A stretch of DNA of 64,000 bases from Leishmania martiniquensis. Taxonomy: Eukaryota > Euglenozoa > Kinetoplastea > Trypanosomatida > Trypanosomatidae. The notes beneath the pieces are model-generated. The model was not told the origin of the DNA. It was given only the letters and a program-made list of their open reading frames with translations, and ran no database searches. The translations under genes were made by a program, and so were the position numbers. The stretch covers positions 69,501-133,500 of the forward strand of contig NC_090159.1 of the NCBI RefSeq assembly GCF_017916325.1, given 5' to 3'. Shown in pieces: positions 42,401 through 52,203 of this stretch (position 1 is its first letter; every line of letters starts with the position of its first letter).

Positions 42401-42607
42401 GACTCCTCGCTGGAAGGTCACATCGACGCTCGCCGTCGCATCTCCGCAGAGGAGTGGGCTAAGGCGGTGCGCCATGCAAAGCTGAAGACGCTACGACACA
42501 CGCAGCAGACTATCCCTAATGCTGCCAAGATGCGCGCGCTGAAGCGAGCGCTCGAGGTACGGCACCGCAATGTGTGGCGAGAGATGAAGCAAAATCGTCG
42601 TCGTTGA
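39485..42607 (+). CDS. RSM22: Rsm22/METTL17-like mitochondrial ribosome assembly factor
   Basis: The product has 1040 residues from the ATG at 39485, with a Cys/Arg-rich N-terminus that may be a mitochondrial presequence. A methyltransferase-like fold starts at about 295 with MLDFGAGTGTAILVA, the SAM-site motif I. The strand with VAAYSLSEVAD and the C-P-H-E-Q-R-C-P-L-R-H-C cluster (Cys597, Cys603, Cys608) are typical of Rsm22, whose human relative METTL17 binds an Fe-S cluster there. An insert of roughly 160 charged residues lies between motif I and the next conserved block, and a C-terminal tail of about 380 mostly basic and helical residues follows. Rsm22 proteins act in small-subunit maturation of mitoribosomes; methyltransferase activity is doubtful in the family. 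Much larger than yeast Rsm22 (about 630). Confidence 0.9.
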   Translation: MLRRLLCCCGASRCESIGDLRRDRVALVSLLPSQLSGPASSCLTSVRAVGTAMPGAMHQPGESGQQPGSSATIAGKETWGQFSAKMRHGRRRIRVIDIAAKMSYEYQMLKKMCKRRPAMRQWAVRDDFCDMSPGVVVMSPSMQAAFMKVFRLKDKGLIRQCLRDIIPIIEYRNREERPAAMRDKPSDMIPDGEPDTLNQKKRELFERKETGENFRPLYLHDKRSQAKLRFKIRQRLIKFQRQLAIANAVASRTVLYSTDDAIGYFLFRGAAMYAGMHRVFFELSKQLPHFVPKSMLDFGAGTGTAILVAKEVYDPGALAYPLYRSMRQTMTGNVSAQAQQLRELRYDLRRLSRNNQEKKKARFMAVAALLERGEVDPADLPADLRREIAQVAANAAERKRRRLISESHARYRDVVDGTEWEDGDPLGEKKGTAEDPSDLLDGEEDDDSSATRATAGRTWWEKLVDLENATAQEQARRRLRPLQEVTAIEPSPGMMEIGTMVLHDDIPNVAWRRYLLPEDEAIQHDLVVAAYSLSEVADSANRRRLLQQLWKMTRGVLLLVEFSNLHNFNLLMEARDTILEEKGVGLWDWQPTIVAPCPHEQRCPLRHCKAGVKSKRMRLCTTEAQYRATFIDVWARRMPLKVGIEPISYLIFARNEFVPERAERREAQVKREEAERVQSRDAKQRELYTASLSLKDVVFDRLSDEVLHRPSTGVPVKLSEATTNVEGTPSSALPQALQGGNPGTTEGGQLPSDVPRLVQTSAQRYNKLVYPLQLPPATHRYNRSFVDAGYQRQRAITPSEMLVVREELEEMRRRVTRVSPSYLRVVRDPTCRGKIQACFCTPDGDLITARVYRRFYGDHSSVRRHTTMRWQHIGGWKLLKRIRSGSLFPHDVPLYAVNRHPQVDFPNTLVGVKHSAVEKTAMQYNDPMSLLETPEEELSREEVKQKRRLLRDEEAQKKAEAKLEEILGTKIQDSSLEGHIDARRRISAEEWAKAVRHAKLKTLRHTQQTIPNAAKMRALKRALEVRHRNVWREMKQNRRR

Positions 42608-43604
42608 GCGGCATTCATGGCAACATGCCACCCCTGCGTCCTCTCAGTGCGCCCGCCTCTTGACGCTCCTGCCGCCCCTCGGTGATGTCGACGTGCCCCT
42701 CATAAACGCAGTGCCTCCGCATCCCTGTTGCTCTGCGCGCGTGTGGGCGGGGCTGATGAAGAGGAGTGGTTCGTCCATCTCACTCCCATCGTTGTCGAGG
42801 TCTAGAGTTCTGTGATCGAGGGAAAGCCGCGTGTGGTTCCAGGGGTGGGGTGGGGCGTCTCTCTCTGTGCTGCCATCCCTTTGTGCCTGAAAGAGGTGAG
42901 GCCGACTTGAGGCCCCTCGCCGATCGGACGCACACACAGACACACACACTCACAGATAGACACGTATGCATGGAGAGAGAAGAAAACGGAGGGGTAGAAA
43001 TGACCGCTGCGGCATGCCAGTTGAGAGAGAGGCCAATATGGTGCTGTAAAGCGAGTCAGCCCATCGCCTACCAGCTGCTGTTGGTGCACACCCTAACCTA
43101 ACTGCGAACCACCGAGTAAGTGCACGCCCATCACAACTACCACCGGACTGCCAGTCCCCCTCCCCTTTCCCTGCACCCACCTGTCGCTGACGCCGTGCAC
43201 CAGTCCATCGTGTGTGCGGTAAGTGCTTCGTTGCTGTGCAGCACGTTTGTGTGGCCTGCACGCAGGTATGTGAGGCAAGCGCGGCTGCCCTCTCGTCGCG
43301 AGCAGTGGATGGCATCAAGCGCATCGACGCAGCAATGCGGGTGCGCATACGTACCTCCTACCGTCGTGCGTGTGGGCCTACCCTACTGCAGGCCTCTCCT
43401 TTTACTTTCCCCCTTTTCTTCACGTCCTGTGTCTCGGCCGTCATGCCAGCTGACCGCGGCAGCCGTTACCGGTTCGATCAGCCGAAGCACCTGCTGTCGC
43501 TTCCAACGACGAGGACGCTGTATATCAGCCCCCCTTTTACAAACACACGAACAAACAAAAAACGCCGCCGCCTCTCCTCTGTGAGCGCGCGCGCGTGTTA
43601 ATCC
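42608..43604. other. 1.0-kb intergenic spacer
   Basis: No gene is supported. It includes a CA run near 42930-42952 and a pyrimidine tract (43386-43449) serving the next gene. Confidence 0.7.
43386..43449 (+). promoter_or_regulatory. Putative polypyrimidine tract and trans-splice acceptor (PIG-O)
   Basis: A T/C-rich tract (43386-43425) precedes AG at 43448-43449, about 155 nt upstream of the ATG at 43605. Confidence 0.45.
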
Positions 43605-46595
43605 ATGGTAATTCTCTCCTCTCCTGCCATGCCCTCTCGGGACACTATGGCGCAACACCAGTGCCTGTCGTGGTGGCCAGCGCTGCTGGTGATGGCGCTC
43701 TACACGAGCAGCGTACTCCTCTTCACCAGTTCGATGCTCTCCACATCCACGGTAATGCGGACTGTTGCGACAGAGCCGTGCCGTGAGACGCTGGTGCCGC
43801 CTGTAGATCAGGTAGTGCTTATCCTCATCGACGCCATGCGGCCTGACTTTGTTCTCTCTGCACTGCGCCCCTTTGCCCGCACCGGGGGGCAGTGCACTGT
43901 GCATGAGGACACACTGGGGCACCAGCGTTTGGACAACATCTACACCGGGCCAACGCTTCACTACATGGAGGACTCCCTGCGCTCCAGCAGGTCGGCGGCC
44001 GTGGCGTTCTTTCTCGTCGCTGACGCCCCAACGACGACGGCACAACGCATCAAGGCCATTGCCACGGGCACGATGCCCGCCTTCCTCGAGGCCGGCTCGA
44101 ACTTCAACAGCGATGCCATCGAGGTGGATAGCATCGTCGGCCAGATGAACGGCAGCGCCGTGCTGCTGGGCGACGACACGTGGGAGAAGCTTTTTCCCAA
44201 CACGTGCGCGCGGCGCCACTGGAAGAAGGCGGTTGGCGTTTTATCTTTCGACGTCGCCGACTTTGACACAAACGACGATGCTGTGCTCGCAGAGTTAGAC
44301 GGCGTGCTGGCGGCGGAGACGCCAGAGGCGGTGTCAAGGGCTGGGGCTTCCTCCAGTGGGGGGTCATATCCAGATGAGGGGCACGCTCGGCTCGTGGTGG
44401 CGCATTTCCTCGGCATAGATCACATCGGCCACCGTGTCAACTCCGATAACTCGTTCATGAGAGGCAAGGTGCTGCAGCTGGACCAGATGCTGCGCAACGT
44501 GAGCCGCAAGCTGCGAGAGCGGCCGACGACCATAAACACGATGCTGCTCGTGCTGGGTGACCATGGCATGACGAACAGCGGTGACCACGGTGGTGACTCG
44601 GCGCAGGAGACAGATACCTTTTTGTTCGCTGAGTACTTTCCGGGAACGGAGGCGGGCGCAGAGCATGCGCATCGTCTCTCCTCCCCTGGGGCGAACTTGG
44701 CAAGGGCGCAGGGACTCATCGACCGGCGCTGGCAAGACGGCGTGGACGCCGAGCTCGACCGACTCCGCAGCTGCCACGCACGTGCTGGGGTGCCGCTCAA
44801 CCGACTTGGCGCGGCTTATCAGGTAGATGTGACATCGACCATCGCGGTACTTTTGGGCCAGCCGATACCGTACTCGAACTTTGGCCGCGTCATTCTGGAG
44901 GTGGTGGCGCTGGCGAACGCCTCTGCTGACATAGACGCCGCAGAACGGTGCAATCTGCGCCAGTTGCAGCGATACTTCAACGAGTCGGGCTTGAAGGTGC
45001 CACGGAACCCTTCATGGACAATACCCGGGGTGTCCGTCACGCGACAGTTGGCTGAGATGAGCTTGTATCTTCGCCGGGCTCGCTCCCACATGAGCCGTCT
45101 CGGCATGTTCCTCGGTTCTACCGGGTTGTTGCTGTGCGCCTTGTCCCTCCTGTGGTCCCCAACCATCCGCGCGCACATTCTTCCAAGCAGCAGTGCCGGC
45201 TGGGTCATGCGCTGGACGGTGCTGACGCTGACGCTTCGACTGTGCTCGGTGTTCTCGAACAGCTTCGTTGTAAACGAAGACTCAGAGGTCCTAGGGCTGC
45301 TGAGCTCACTGCTTGTGCTCTTGCTGGTGCCGCGTGTCGTGGCGTGGCGGGCGCCGAGACGCGCTCTCCGGATGGGCCGATGCCCCGGCAATAGTGCCCA
45401 TCTCCCCACAGCGCAGCGCCCTGCCCCTTCAACACGTCTCTGCGGCACTCGCCGTGTTGGTACCGCTCTTCAGCGCGAAACGCTTTTTCTCGCCCTTCTT
45501 CTTCTCGGGCTGCGCCTCGGCGTGCCGGCGCTCCTGCGCTACCGCGCCCACGTCGTACACACAGTGGACACAGAGAGCGCCGTGGACCGCGCGCTGCTCC
45601 AGCTACCGGCTGGGCTGCAGCTGGAGCGGGCAGGCATCGTTGTTGGCGGTGCCATGTGGTCTGTGCTGTACCCGCATCATGTGCGACGCTTGACTGTGGC
45701 TGCCACGTGCGCGTTCCTCGCACTAGTCTACCACGTTCCTATCGCTCACCACGCCGCGCCGCTCCTCTGCATCCTGGCGCACCCTATAGCGTCGAAATGG
45801 GTGGCGTCACCGTCCGCCTCGCAGCGCCGCACGCATAGTTCCCAAAGGCTGCTCTCCGCCTCCCCTGGCCACGGAGCCTATGCGTACCTCGTTACTGTGC
45901 TCTGGCTGAGCTCCTTGTGCAACGAGCGTGTGGCGGTGGCGATCGTGGTGGCGCTCTACGGCACCGTCCTCCCGACATTATGCCTCCTGCTTCGAGTCGA
46001 GCCGGTGCTCACACAGGCTGTTGTGCTGCACCTCGCCGCTTTCACCGCCTTCTTCGCCGAGGGCCACCAGTGTGTGCTCAACACAATCGACTGGAGCTCG
46101 TCGTTTGTGGGGATGCCCTGCTACAACATGTACGCCGGTGGCGTACTGGTTCTATGTCGCACCTTTCACGCTTTCCTGCTCGTGCCGTGGGCGCTACGCG
46201 TGTGCACCGGAGTGAATGCGGGCCCAGCGCACGCGAGCCTCGGCGACGCAGCCGCCATGGTGCGAAAGCACGACAACTCTATGGATGGGGCGTCGGGTGA
46301 GGGGGCGAGCGAAAGAAGAACCTCAGCATCTGCAGTGGCAGTTGTGCCGCCTGGGCCGCGAGTGGTCGCCTCCGCTACCGTCACCGGGATATTGTATGCG
46401 TACATCTTACTCACGCAGTCCGTTATCTCCTGTTTCAACGGGTACATCCAGAAGACGCACCTCATGCTCTTTCCCATATTCTGTCCAAAGCTGCTCTTCG
46501 ACAGTATCATCGCTCTCCTGACGTGTGGCGTAACATTGTTGGTATTTTTTTTCCCTACTGATCGTTGCCGCGCGTTGCAGATCAACTCGCTTTGA
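43605..46595 (+). CDS. GPI13: GPI ethanolamine phosphate transferase 3 (PIG-O/GPI13)
   Basis: The product has 996 residues from the ATG at 43605. It transfers ethanolamine phosphate to the third mannose of the GPI precursor, the group later joined to protein, and works in the ER membrane. An N-terminal membrane anchor (about 15-40) leads into an alkaline-phosphatase-like lumenal domain with metal and catalytic motifs: ILIDAMRPDF (Asp76), the PTTT segment (143-145) with the likely Thr nucleophile, HFLGIDHIGH (267-276) and GDHGM (318-322) followed by GDHGGDS. The DAPTTTAQRIKAIATG and LLGDDTWEKLFP strings identify PIG-O rather than PIG-N or PIG-G. The second half (about 490-990) is multispanning membrane. 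It fits a parasite whose surface is dominated by GPI-linked molecules. Confidence 0.93.
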   Translation: MVILSSPAMPSRDTMAQHQCLSWWPALLVMALYTSSVLLFTSSMLSTSTVMRTVATEPCRETLVPPVDQVVLILIDAMRPDFVLSALRPFARTGGQCTVHEDTLGHQRLDNIYTGPTLHYMEDSLRSSRSAAVAFFLVADAPTTTAQRIKAIATGTMPAFLEAGSNFNSDAIEVDSIVGQMNGSAVLLGDDTWEKLFPNTCARRHWKKAVGVLSFDVADFDTNDDAVLAELDGVLAAETPEAVSRAGASSSGGSYPDEGHARLVVAHFLGIDHIGHRVNSDNSFMRGKVLQLDQMLRNVSRKLRERPTTINTMLLVLGDHGMTNSGDHGGDSAQETDTFLFAEYFPGTEAGAEHAHRLSSPGANLARAQGLIDRRWQDGVDAELDRLRSCHARAGVPLNRLGAAYQVDVTSTIAVLLGQPIPYSNFGRVILEVVALANASADIDAAERCNLRQLQRYFNESGLKVPRNPSWTIPGVSVTRQLAEMSLYLRRARSHMSRLGMFLGSTGLLLCALSLLWSPTIRAHILPSSSAGWVMRWTVLTLTLRLCSVFSNSFVVNEDSEVLGLLSSLLVLLLVPRVVAWRAPRRALRMGRCPGNSAHLPTAQRPAPSTRLCGTRRVGTALQRETLFLALLLLGLRLGVPALLRYRAHVVHTVDTESAVDRALLQLPAGLQLERAGIVVGGAMWSVLYPHHVRRLTVAATCAFLALVYHVPIAHHAAPLLCILAHPIASKWVASPSASQRRTHSSQRLLSASPGHGAYAYLVTVLWLSSLCNERVAVAIVVALYGTVLPTLCLLLRVEPVLTQAVVLHLAAFTAFFAEGHQCVLNTIDWSSSFVGMPCYNMYAGGVLVLCRTFHAFLLVPWALRVCTGVNAGPAHASLGDAAAMVRKHDNSMDGASGEGASERRTSASAVAVVPPGPRVVASATVTGILYAYILLTQSVISCFNGYIQKTHLMLFPIFCPKLLFDSIIALLTCGVTLLVFFFPTDRCRALQINSL

Positions 46596-46805
46596 AAGAG
46601 AAGAGTGGCTGTGCAAGAAGGGGAAGGAGGAGAGGTGACGCGTGCGCCGCGGAGAGGGTGGTGAGACATCCACACATGCCCGCTGACCTTCCATCGCAGC
46701 GCACCTTCATCCTCTCTTTCTTTGAGGTCTTGCATCGCCCAGACCTCAAGTGCGGCCGTGGCGTGTGAAGCTGTGCCGGACTGACAACAGTGCGTGCCAA
46801 TCCCG

Positions 46806-46867
46806 CGAACCACAGCGATGAGCGCGATGCTCCTCTGCGGGTGAGCTCTGCTCATCGCTGTGGTTCG
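46806..46867. repeat. Perfect 18-bp inverted repeat (potential hairpin)
   Basis: The arms CGAACCACAGCGATGAGC (46806-46823) and its exact complement (46850-46867) enclose a 26-nt loop. The right arm overlaps the first four bases of the 308-bp duplicated block. Confidence 0.85.
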
Positions 46868-47171
46868 CCTGCCTCTAATAGTGGCGTTCGCCTCGGTGCG
46901 TGGCATCGTGAGGAGGGGTGCACCCCGAGTCCCCACGCTCTCTTCTGCGCGGACGCCACGCAGCCCGCCTGCCGGCCCTCCGGTACGATTCGCAGACCCT
47001 TTGCTATGGGTGGGCAGCGCTGGGCGGATGCTGTGTGCCACAGAGACGTGCGGCGGTGAGCGGGTGTGCATACGCGCACGCCGCGACTCGTGTCGACGAA
47101 TGGACGCACTTGGCTCGTGCGCCGGCTGCTTCCGTTGCAGCTGCTATGCCGAAGCGGTGCTAAGCGGTGCC
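46864..47171 (+). repeat. 308-bp direct repeat, copy 1
   Basis: The block appears identical to 54710-55017 along its whole length, with no indels and different flanks on both sides. It is non-coding as far as can be seen: all six frames are short or ATG-poor. It lies in the presumed 3' UTR of the PIG-O gene. Confidence 0.85.
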
Positions 47172-47823
47172 CGGCGGTCGGGTGTGAATCGGGGCGTGTA
47201 GGGACACTTTAGGAGCGCTTGCCTATGGACAAGAGGAGACGGTCAAGCGCTTGTGTTTCCCGGAACTGCTCTCTTACAGGCCTCTGAACTCTCTTCCCGG
47301 TCGCACGCCGTGCGCGGTATACCTTTGGGAGTCTGTCGAATGGAGAGCGGAGAGGGACGTAGATGAGGAGGCGGTGATGTTCTGTGAGCGTAGGCGTATG
47401 TTCGCTTGCCCCTCCCCCTTCTGCTCGCTGTCTTCACAGACTATTCTTTCTCGGTTGGCTTGGTCACGTGTGAAATAGCAGTGGCGAAGACAAAGAGAAG
47501 TGACTGCGGTGCGCCTACGAAGGCGCACGTGCGCGGGCGGCCCGAGCCTCTTCCTCCTCCTCCCGCACGCGTTGGCGTTTCTCCTCAAGCTCAGCTCTCA
47601 AGCAAGCTCGAGCGCCCTCCGCACGACTGGTGCACACGCGCATTCTACGAGGGGGGCCCTCACAGCCCGCATATGAATTGTTTCCACACCCTCGGCACCC
47701 ACTCGTCACCCTCTTTTGTTTCTTTGGCCCCCGCCCGCAGCGTCTCGGTCTCGCTTGCTGCTGCCGCCGCCACGACCAGCTGTGGGCACCCCCCGCCGTG
47801 GCCGGTGCCAACGACTTCCGCTA

Positions 47824-47874
47824 ATGCATTTCTTTTGTTGTTTTGGTCTCGTCATTTGGCTTTTCGCTTCACAG
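47824..47874 (+). promoter_or_regulatory. Polypyrimidine tract and trans-splice acceptor
   Basis: A T-rich tract ends in CACAG (AG 47873-47874), 78 nt before the ATG at 47953. A second good acceptor is at 47739-47740. Confidence 0.6.
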
Positions 47875-47952
47875 ACAGACAGACACACAGACGTGTCGAC
47901 TTGGAGAGAGAAAAAGGGAGTGCGTTGACGCACGCAGAGGTCAAAAAAAAAG

Positions 47953-48735
47953 ATGGAGGCATACATGCACGCACTGCGGCTGCGCTTGCGCGATGCGGCG
48001 CACTCGTGTTGGACGGCAACCTTCCCGTCGGATCGGCCGTCTGGTGCCTATTCGATGTTCACGTGCTTAGTCAACGGTGGCCTCTTAGTCTGGAGCTGTG
48101 CGGTGGTGTTCTCGCACACCTGTGAGACAGTGGTGGGGCGGTGGGTGTACGCTGGCATGGCACACTGCTTCATCAATATGAGTTTCTGTGTCATGGTGAT
48201 GATGCTGATAAGACGGCAGATCGCTGCCGGCATTTCAGAGGAGACGTCACAGTGGCGCTTCTGCTGCTCCAACCACCTCATCATAGCTTACGTAGTGTAC
48301 CTAGTGTGGGTGGTTGTGTGGATGATCACGGTCGGCCAGATTTCTGCTCGCCACCCCCGCACCGTTTGTGTTTCGCACCTGAATGTGCAAGTGGCCTTCT
48401 TCGCGCTCTACCTACTTATTGGCGTTGTTCTCTTCTATAGCACATTCATCACGGAACTGTGCCGCCGACCGCGGTGGCGGCACTTCGCAGCGATGCGCTA
48501 CAACTACCACCGCACACAAGCTCTGCACAACAGTCACTGGAACGACGTGAATGCCACGGCCGGTGAGGACGGGGAGCCTGTGGAACTGGTCAGGATAGGG
48601 GTGCCACGTCTTGGCGCCACAGAGCACACGACCACAATGGACTACGCAAGTGTCATGGATGACTCTGTGACGGCGACCGCTGAGGATCGCGATAGCCATT
48701 GCCGGGCTTTCTGCGCCCGCCGGCGAGCAGAGTGA
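47953..48735 (+). CDS. Four-helix membrane protein of unknown function
   Basis: The product has 260 residues from the ATG at 47953. Four hydrophobic segments are clear: about 35-54, 66-86, 108-129 and 144-165. The N-terminal 30 residues and the C-terminal 90 are hydrophilic and probably on the same side of the membrane. Cysteines are frequent in and near the helices. The C-terminal tail has acidic and Thr/Met-rich stretches with possible phosphorylation sites, ending in a basic RRRAE. The topology recalls small tetraspanning families, but no family motif is recognised and no transport or enzyme signature is present. A good splice acceptor 78 nt upstream and a clean frame support a real gene. 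Confidence 0.8.
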   Translation: MEAYMHALRLRLRDAAHSCWTATFPSDRPSGAYSMFTCLVNGGLLVWSCAVVFSHTCETVVGRWVYAGMAHCFINMSFCVMVMMLIRRQIAAGISEETSQWRFCCSNHLIIAYVVYLVWVVVWMITVGQISARHPRTVCVSHLNVQVAFFALYLLIGVVLFYSTFITELCRRPRWRHFAAMRYNYHRTQALHNSHWNDVNATAGEDGEPVELVRIGVPRLGATEHTTTMDYASVMDDSVTATAEDRDSHCRAFCARRRAE

Positions 48736-50811
48736 TGGTACGGCGTATCCGCGCAAGTATGAAGAAATGTCTTTACCGCTAGCGTGGCGCCGTCGGGGTG
48801 CTTCTGCCGCATAATTTGTGTGTGTGAATGCATCTGTGATGGTCCCCCCCCCTTCTGCTTCTCTCCCTCTGTTCCGTACCCCCGCCTCTCCGGCCGTTGT
48901 CGCGTTCATCAGCTTCGGCGCACGCCACGAATTCGTGACAAATGACCGCGCCGTCTGCGCCACAAGAGGGGCGGAGGAGAGCGTCACCCGCGCTACTCCT
49001 CACATCTGAGCCAGTCCACGAGGCGCTCACCCCTCGACCTCATCCTCCGTCTCCTGCCATTGCTGCGGTTATCCCCCTTTCAGCCCTCGGAGTGCGAGGC
49101 CATTTTAGCGCGTGCCAGTGGCCAAGTACAACATGCGGGGAGGAACTGAGACGATGCCGCCTGACAAGCTTCTCGGCCATGGGGTGGGGATCGTAACACT
49201 TCTCACCTGCCCTGCTGCCTGCCCGGGTGTACTTAACTCCTCCACCCGTTCTCGACTGGTGCATCAGGATCCACTCACCTATACACTGCATGCTGCCACC
49301 ATCACGTGCCTCCTTCACGTCCTCTTCGTCTGCTGACTTTGCCCCCCCGCCTCCACCCTTCCCCGGCTCCTCCCTCGCATCGCCACCCCCCTTCCCCCCC
49401 CCACACACACACAGGCACATACACGCACGCACACGCCGTCACCCCGCAAGCTGCTGCTGCCCTTGTGGCAAGATATACGCACCTGCCCGCCGGCGCGTAC
49501 TCATACCCACGTGTATGGACACAACTTGGCTTCTTTCGGAGTGCGCACAGGCGTCTCACGGCTCCGCTCCTGACGGCACGTTGTCAACAAGTCACCCTCC
49601 CAGTGTCGTCGGGCCTCTTCCACAGAGTGCCATCGTGGGGAGACGGCATTCCATGCATGGCCATCACCGCTCTCTCTCTCCCTCTCCTGCTGGCAGACAC
49701 CTTGCCTTCTCCGTCGTACTTGGATCCTGTCTGTGCAGCGTACTCTTTCTCTGCCGCATATCCACCAGCGCTCACCCGACCCTTTTTCTCTCCGCATGTG
49801 TGTCTCAGTCGCTTGCACCCCAATGCTTCTGCAACTTGTGCTCCTGCGACGTGATCTCTGCTGCGGGCGCGCACCTGTGCAGGTGAAGTAGAGCGGCCCT
49901 CTCCTTTAGTTTCCTACGACCCAGCCAGCAGATGTCTCAACCCGTCGCCACCGCCGGGTGCTGCGTGTGGCAACCTTTGCTTTTACTGTCCACCCAGGCA
50001 TCCGTGTACACGTTCCGCCTGAAGCGGCGGGTCTGCCAAGGAGATGGCAACCACGACGCGAGGCCATTTGACGGTGGCAGCACCCGTTGGGTAAGGCTTT
50101 CTATCCGCCTCGGTCCCGCCATCTGGTCAGGCTCGCTTCTTCTGCACCTCAGCCTTGCAGTGCGCCGCGCTCCCGCTGTCGCCGCCGTCCCCAGCGTCGG
50201 GATTTCGGCATAGATCAGCGCTGAGCGACCAGGTGCCTCTCAGCTGGATCGCGCACGGTCGCCATAGTGAAGCGCGCCTGGTTGATCGGGCACCGTATCT
50301 GGCGTTCGATAAAGAAAAAAGGTTGCGGTGCTTTATCGCCAGAAGGCGCTTGTTGGTGCTAGGACCATCGACTACAGCTTCCTCGCCCCGACCCGGTTGC
50401 GCTGAGTGTGCAGCAGGGGAGCTCCGCCTAGAACCGCTGCGAAGGCAGCGCAGACAGCCGAGATACCGTGAAGCGCGCGCAACTGCTGTTGCTGCCTTGC
50501 TGTCCACCAGCGCCACCCGCGGGTCTCGGCACGGGGCCCACAGCGGCGTAATATGGCGTATGGCGGCATACCGTGGGCACACACACCCTGGCGCCTGCAG
50601 ATGGCGGGCCGCCTGTCTTGTTTCCTTTCGCCATGTGAACAGCCGGCCAGTCGTTGTGCCCGGCACGCCACGCGAGATGCGCGGTCCGTTCGGTGCTCAC
50701 GGCACACGTCGCCTCCCGCTCTGACCCTGCACGCAACGATGTGGCCACGCTATTTCCTGTGTCCCATGTGGACGACCGGCGATGAGCTCTCTATGCGCTG
50801 GCGCATGTGTA

Positions 50812-51052
50812 GGCCCGGGCGAGGGCGGTGCGCACGCGCTGCCAAGCACAGCCGGCGTGGCGTATCACGTCCGGGAGCGTCATCGAGAGGCCGGCAGACT
50901 CCAGTGCGGGCTCCGCCGGCACACGACACCACGGGGTGCAGCGGCTTGAGGTGGCTGTGCAAGAGGCGTGGCGTAGGGGCAGGGGGCGGGGCTCGCCCTG
51001 GGCCACCCGCATGTACCCGCAACGCAGCAGCGGAGGCTGGAGGGAACTGCTT
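50812..51052 (+). mobile_element. GC-rich dispersed repeat D, copy 2 (internally deleted)
   Basis: The ends match 31862-32286, but about 170 internal bases present there are missing. The junction is at about 50890, between CATCGAGAGG and CCGGCAGAC. Scattered single-base differences show it is not a recent copy. A run of eight T follows directly. Confidence 0.6.
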
Positions 51053-52094
51053 TTTTTTGACTTTGGGTATAACGTGGTCTATTGTCTGTGCATTGGGCCG
51101 GAGCCGCGAGTTTGCTCATGAGGACGGCCTCTCGTCCCAGTAGTGGTCCCTTGGCCTCAGTATGCGGCGCTTTCATGGCGGCTGCGCATGGTTGCTGTCT
51201 TTTCAGAGACTCCTCCACTTCTGCTGTCTTACTTTCTCCCCTCTCTCTCTTTCACCTTTGCTCTTGCTCTCGCTACGTCTTTGTCTCCTGTGGCGTTGCT
51301 GCACCCGCACCAATCCCCAGACCAGGAAGCGTCATCACACAGGTCTATCTGTCCCATCCCCGTCAGCGATCGCCGCGCCGCACTGCTCACACGCCCAAAA
51401 AGAGAAGCCTTCTTCTGTTATTCTGTCGCTGCTTTTTTTTTGTGTGTGTGCGCATGTGTCTGCCTTCGCTTAAATTGTATTGCTTATCGGCATTTCTTTC
51501 TTGCGTGTAGGCTGCAGACGTTTTTTTTGATGGGCTTCGGCCTAAAGGGAGACAGTGTTCGTGTCACCTGGCGAGGTTGTGTGTAGGTGCCTGTGTGTGT
51601 GTGGTGAGTTTCCGTGCGCATCTTCCCCTTTCATTCTCCCGTGTGGGGACGGCGTGTTGGAAAGCGGTTCGCGTCGTGCCGCTTCCGTTGCGTCCCATCC
51701 ACGCGCGAGGGTGCTGGGCTGCCGCGGGTGTTGTGCCCCACCCCTTCCTCTCCTCTTTCCCTTACCGGTAACACCGCGTTTCTTTTTTTCCCCTTTCCTG
51801 TTAGTTCATCGCGTTGCTTTCTTTTTCTCTCCCTTGAGTATGTGCGTGCGCTGTGGAGAGCCGACAGCACACGTATTGTTCATGAGTATAGATGTTGGAT
51901 CGCCGCTTCCGTATTGCCAGCGCGTCAGGCGGCCTGCATCTAACCCCTGCTCTATCGCTCGCTCTCCCCTCTCTCTTGGTCTATCCACTACCGACGGCTG
52001 CGCTTCAGGCAAAGGTGTGGATACGCCCGCTTCTTGTTTCTCTGTTTCCTATCGGTGACTGCAACGTCTCCGCGCTCGCAGCGTACGCCAGGCG

Positions 52095-52162
52095 TTCTTC
52101 GTGACACCTCGCATCTTCCCTTCCCCTCCCCCCTCCCCTTCACGTGCACCCCACTTTTACAG
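52095..52162 (+). promoter_or_regulatory. Strong polypyrimidine tract and trans-splice acceptor (transporter 1)
   Basis: A nearly pure C/T tract leads to TTTTACAG with the AG at 52161-52162, about 41 nt before the ATG at 52204. Confidence 0.6.
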
Positions 52163-52203
52163 GATAAGAGGTACCTCGAGTGTTGTGCACTGCCTGTGAC
52201 GCA

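Larger units (their letters stand above)
46596..47952. other. 1.4-kb intergenic region with a duplicated block
   Basis: No gene is supported. It holds an 18-bp perfect inverted repeat (46806-46867) and the first copy of a 308-bp block (46864-47171), followed by pyrimidine-rich DNA leading to a splice acceptor. Confidence 0.7.
48736..52203. other. 3.5-kb intergenic region with repeat D copy 2
   Basis: No gene is supported. It includes a CA run near 49400-49415, an imperfect hairpin-like repeat near 50300-50345, repeat D copy 2 (50812-51052), T-rich runs at 51052-51059 and 51430-51437, and a strong pyrimidine tract before 52162. The frames around 50127-50724 overlap on both strands and have no domain signal. 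Confidence 0.65.

Noticed and set aside
50300..50345. Imperfect inverted repeat near an A-rich loop
   Set aside because: The arms match only with a four-base bulge, so chance is a sufficient explanation in this composition.
50127..50724. Overlapping + and - frames of about 180-190 codons
   Set aside because: Both strands are open over the same GC-rich repeat-like DNA, with no motif and no splice signal; no basis to choose either.
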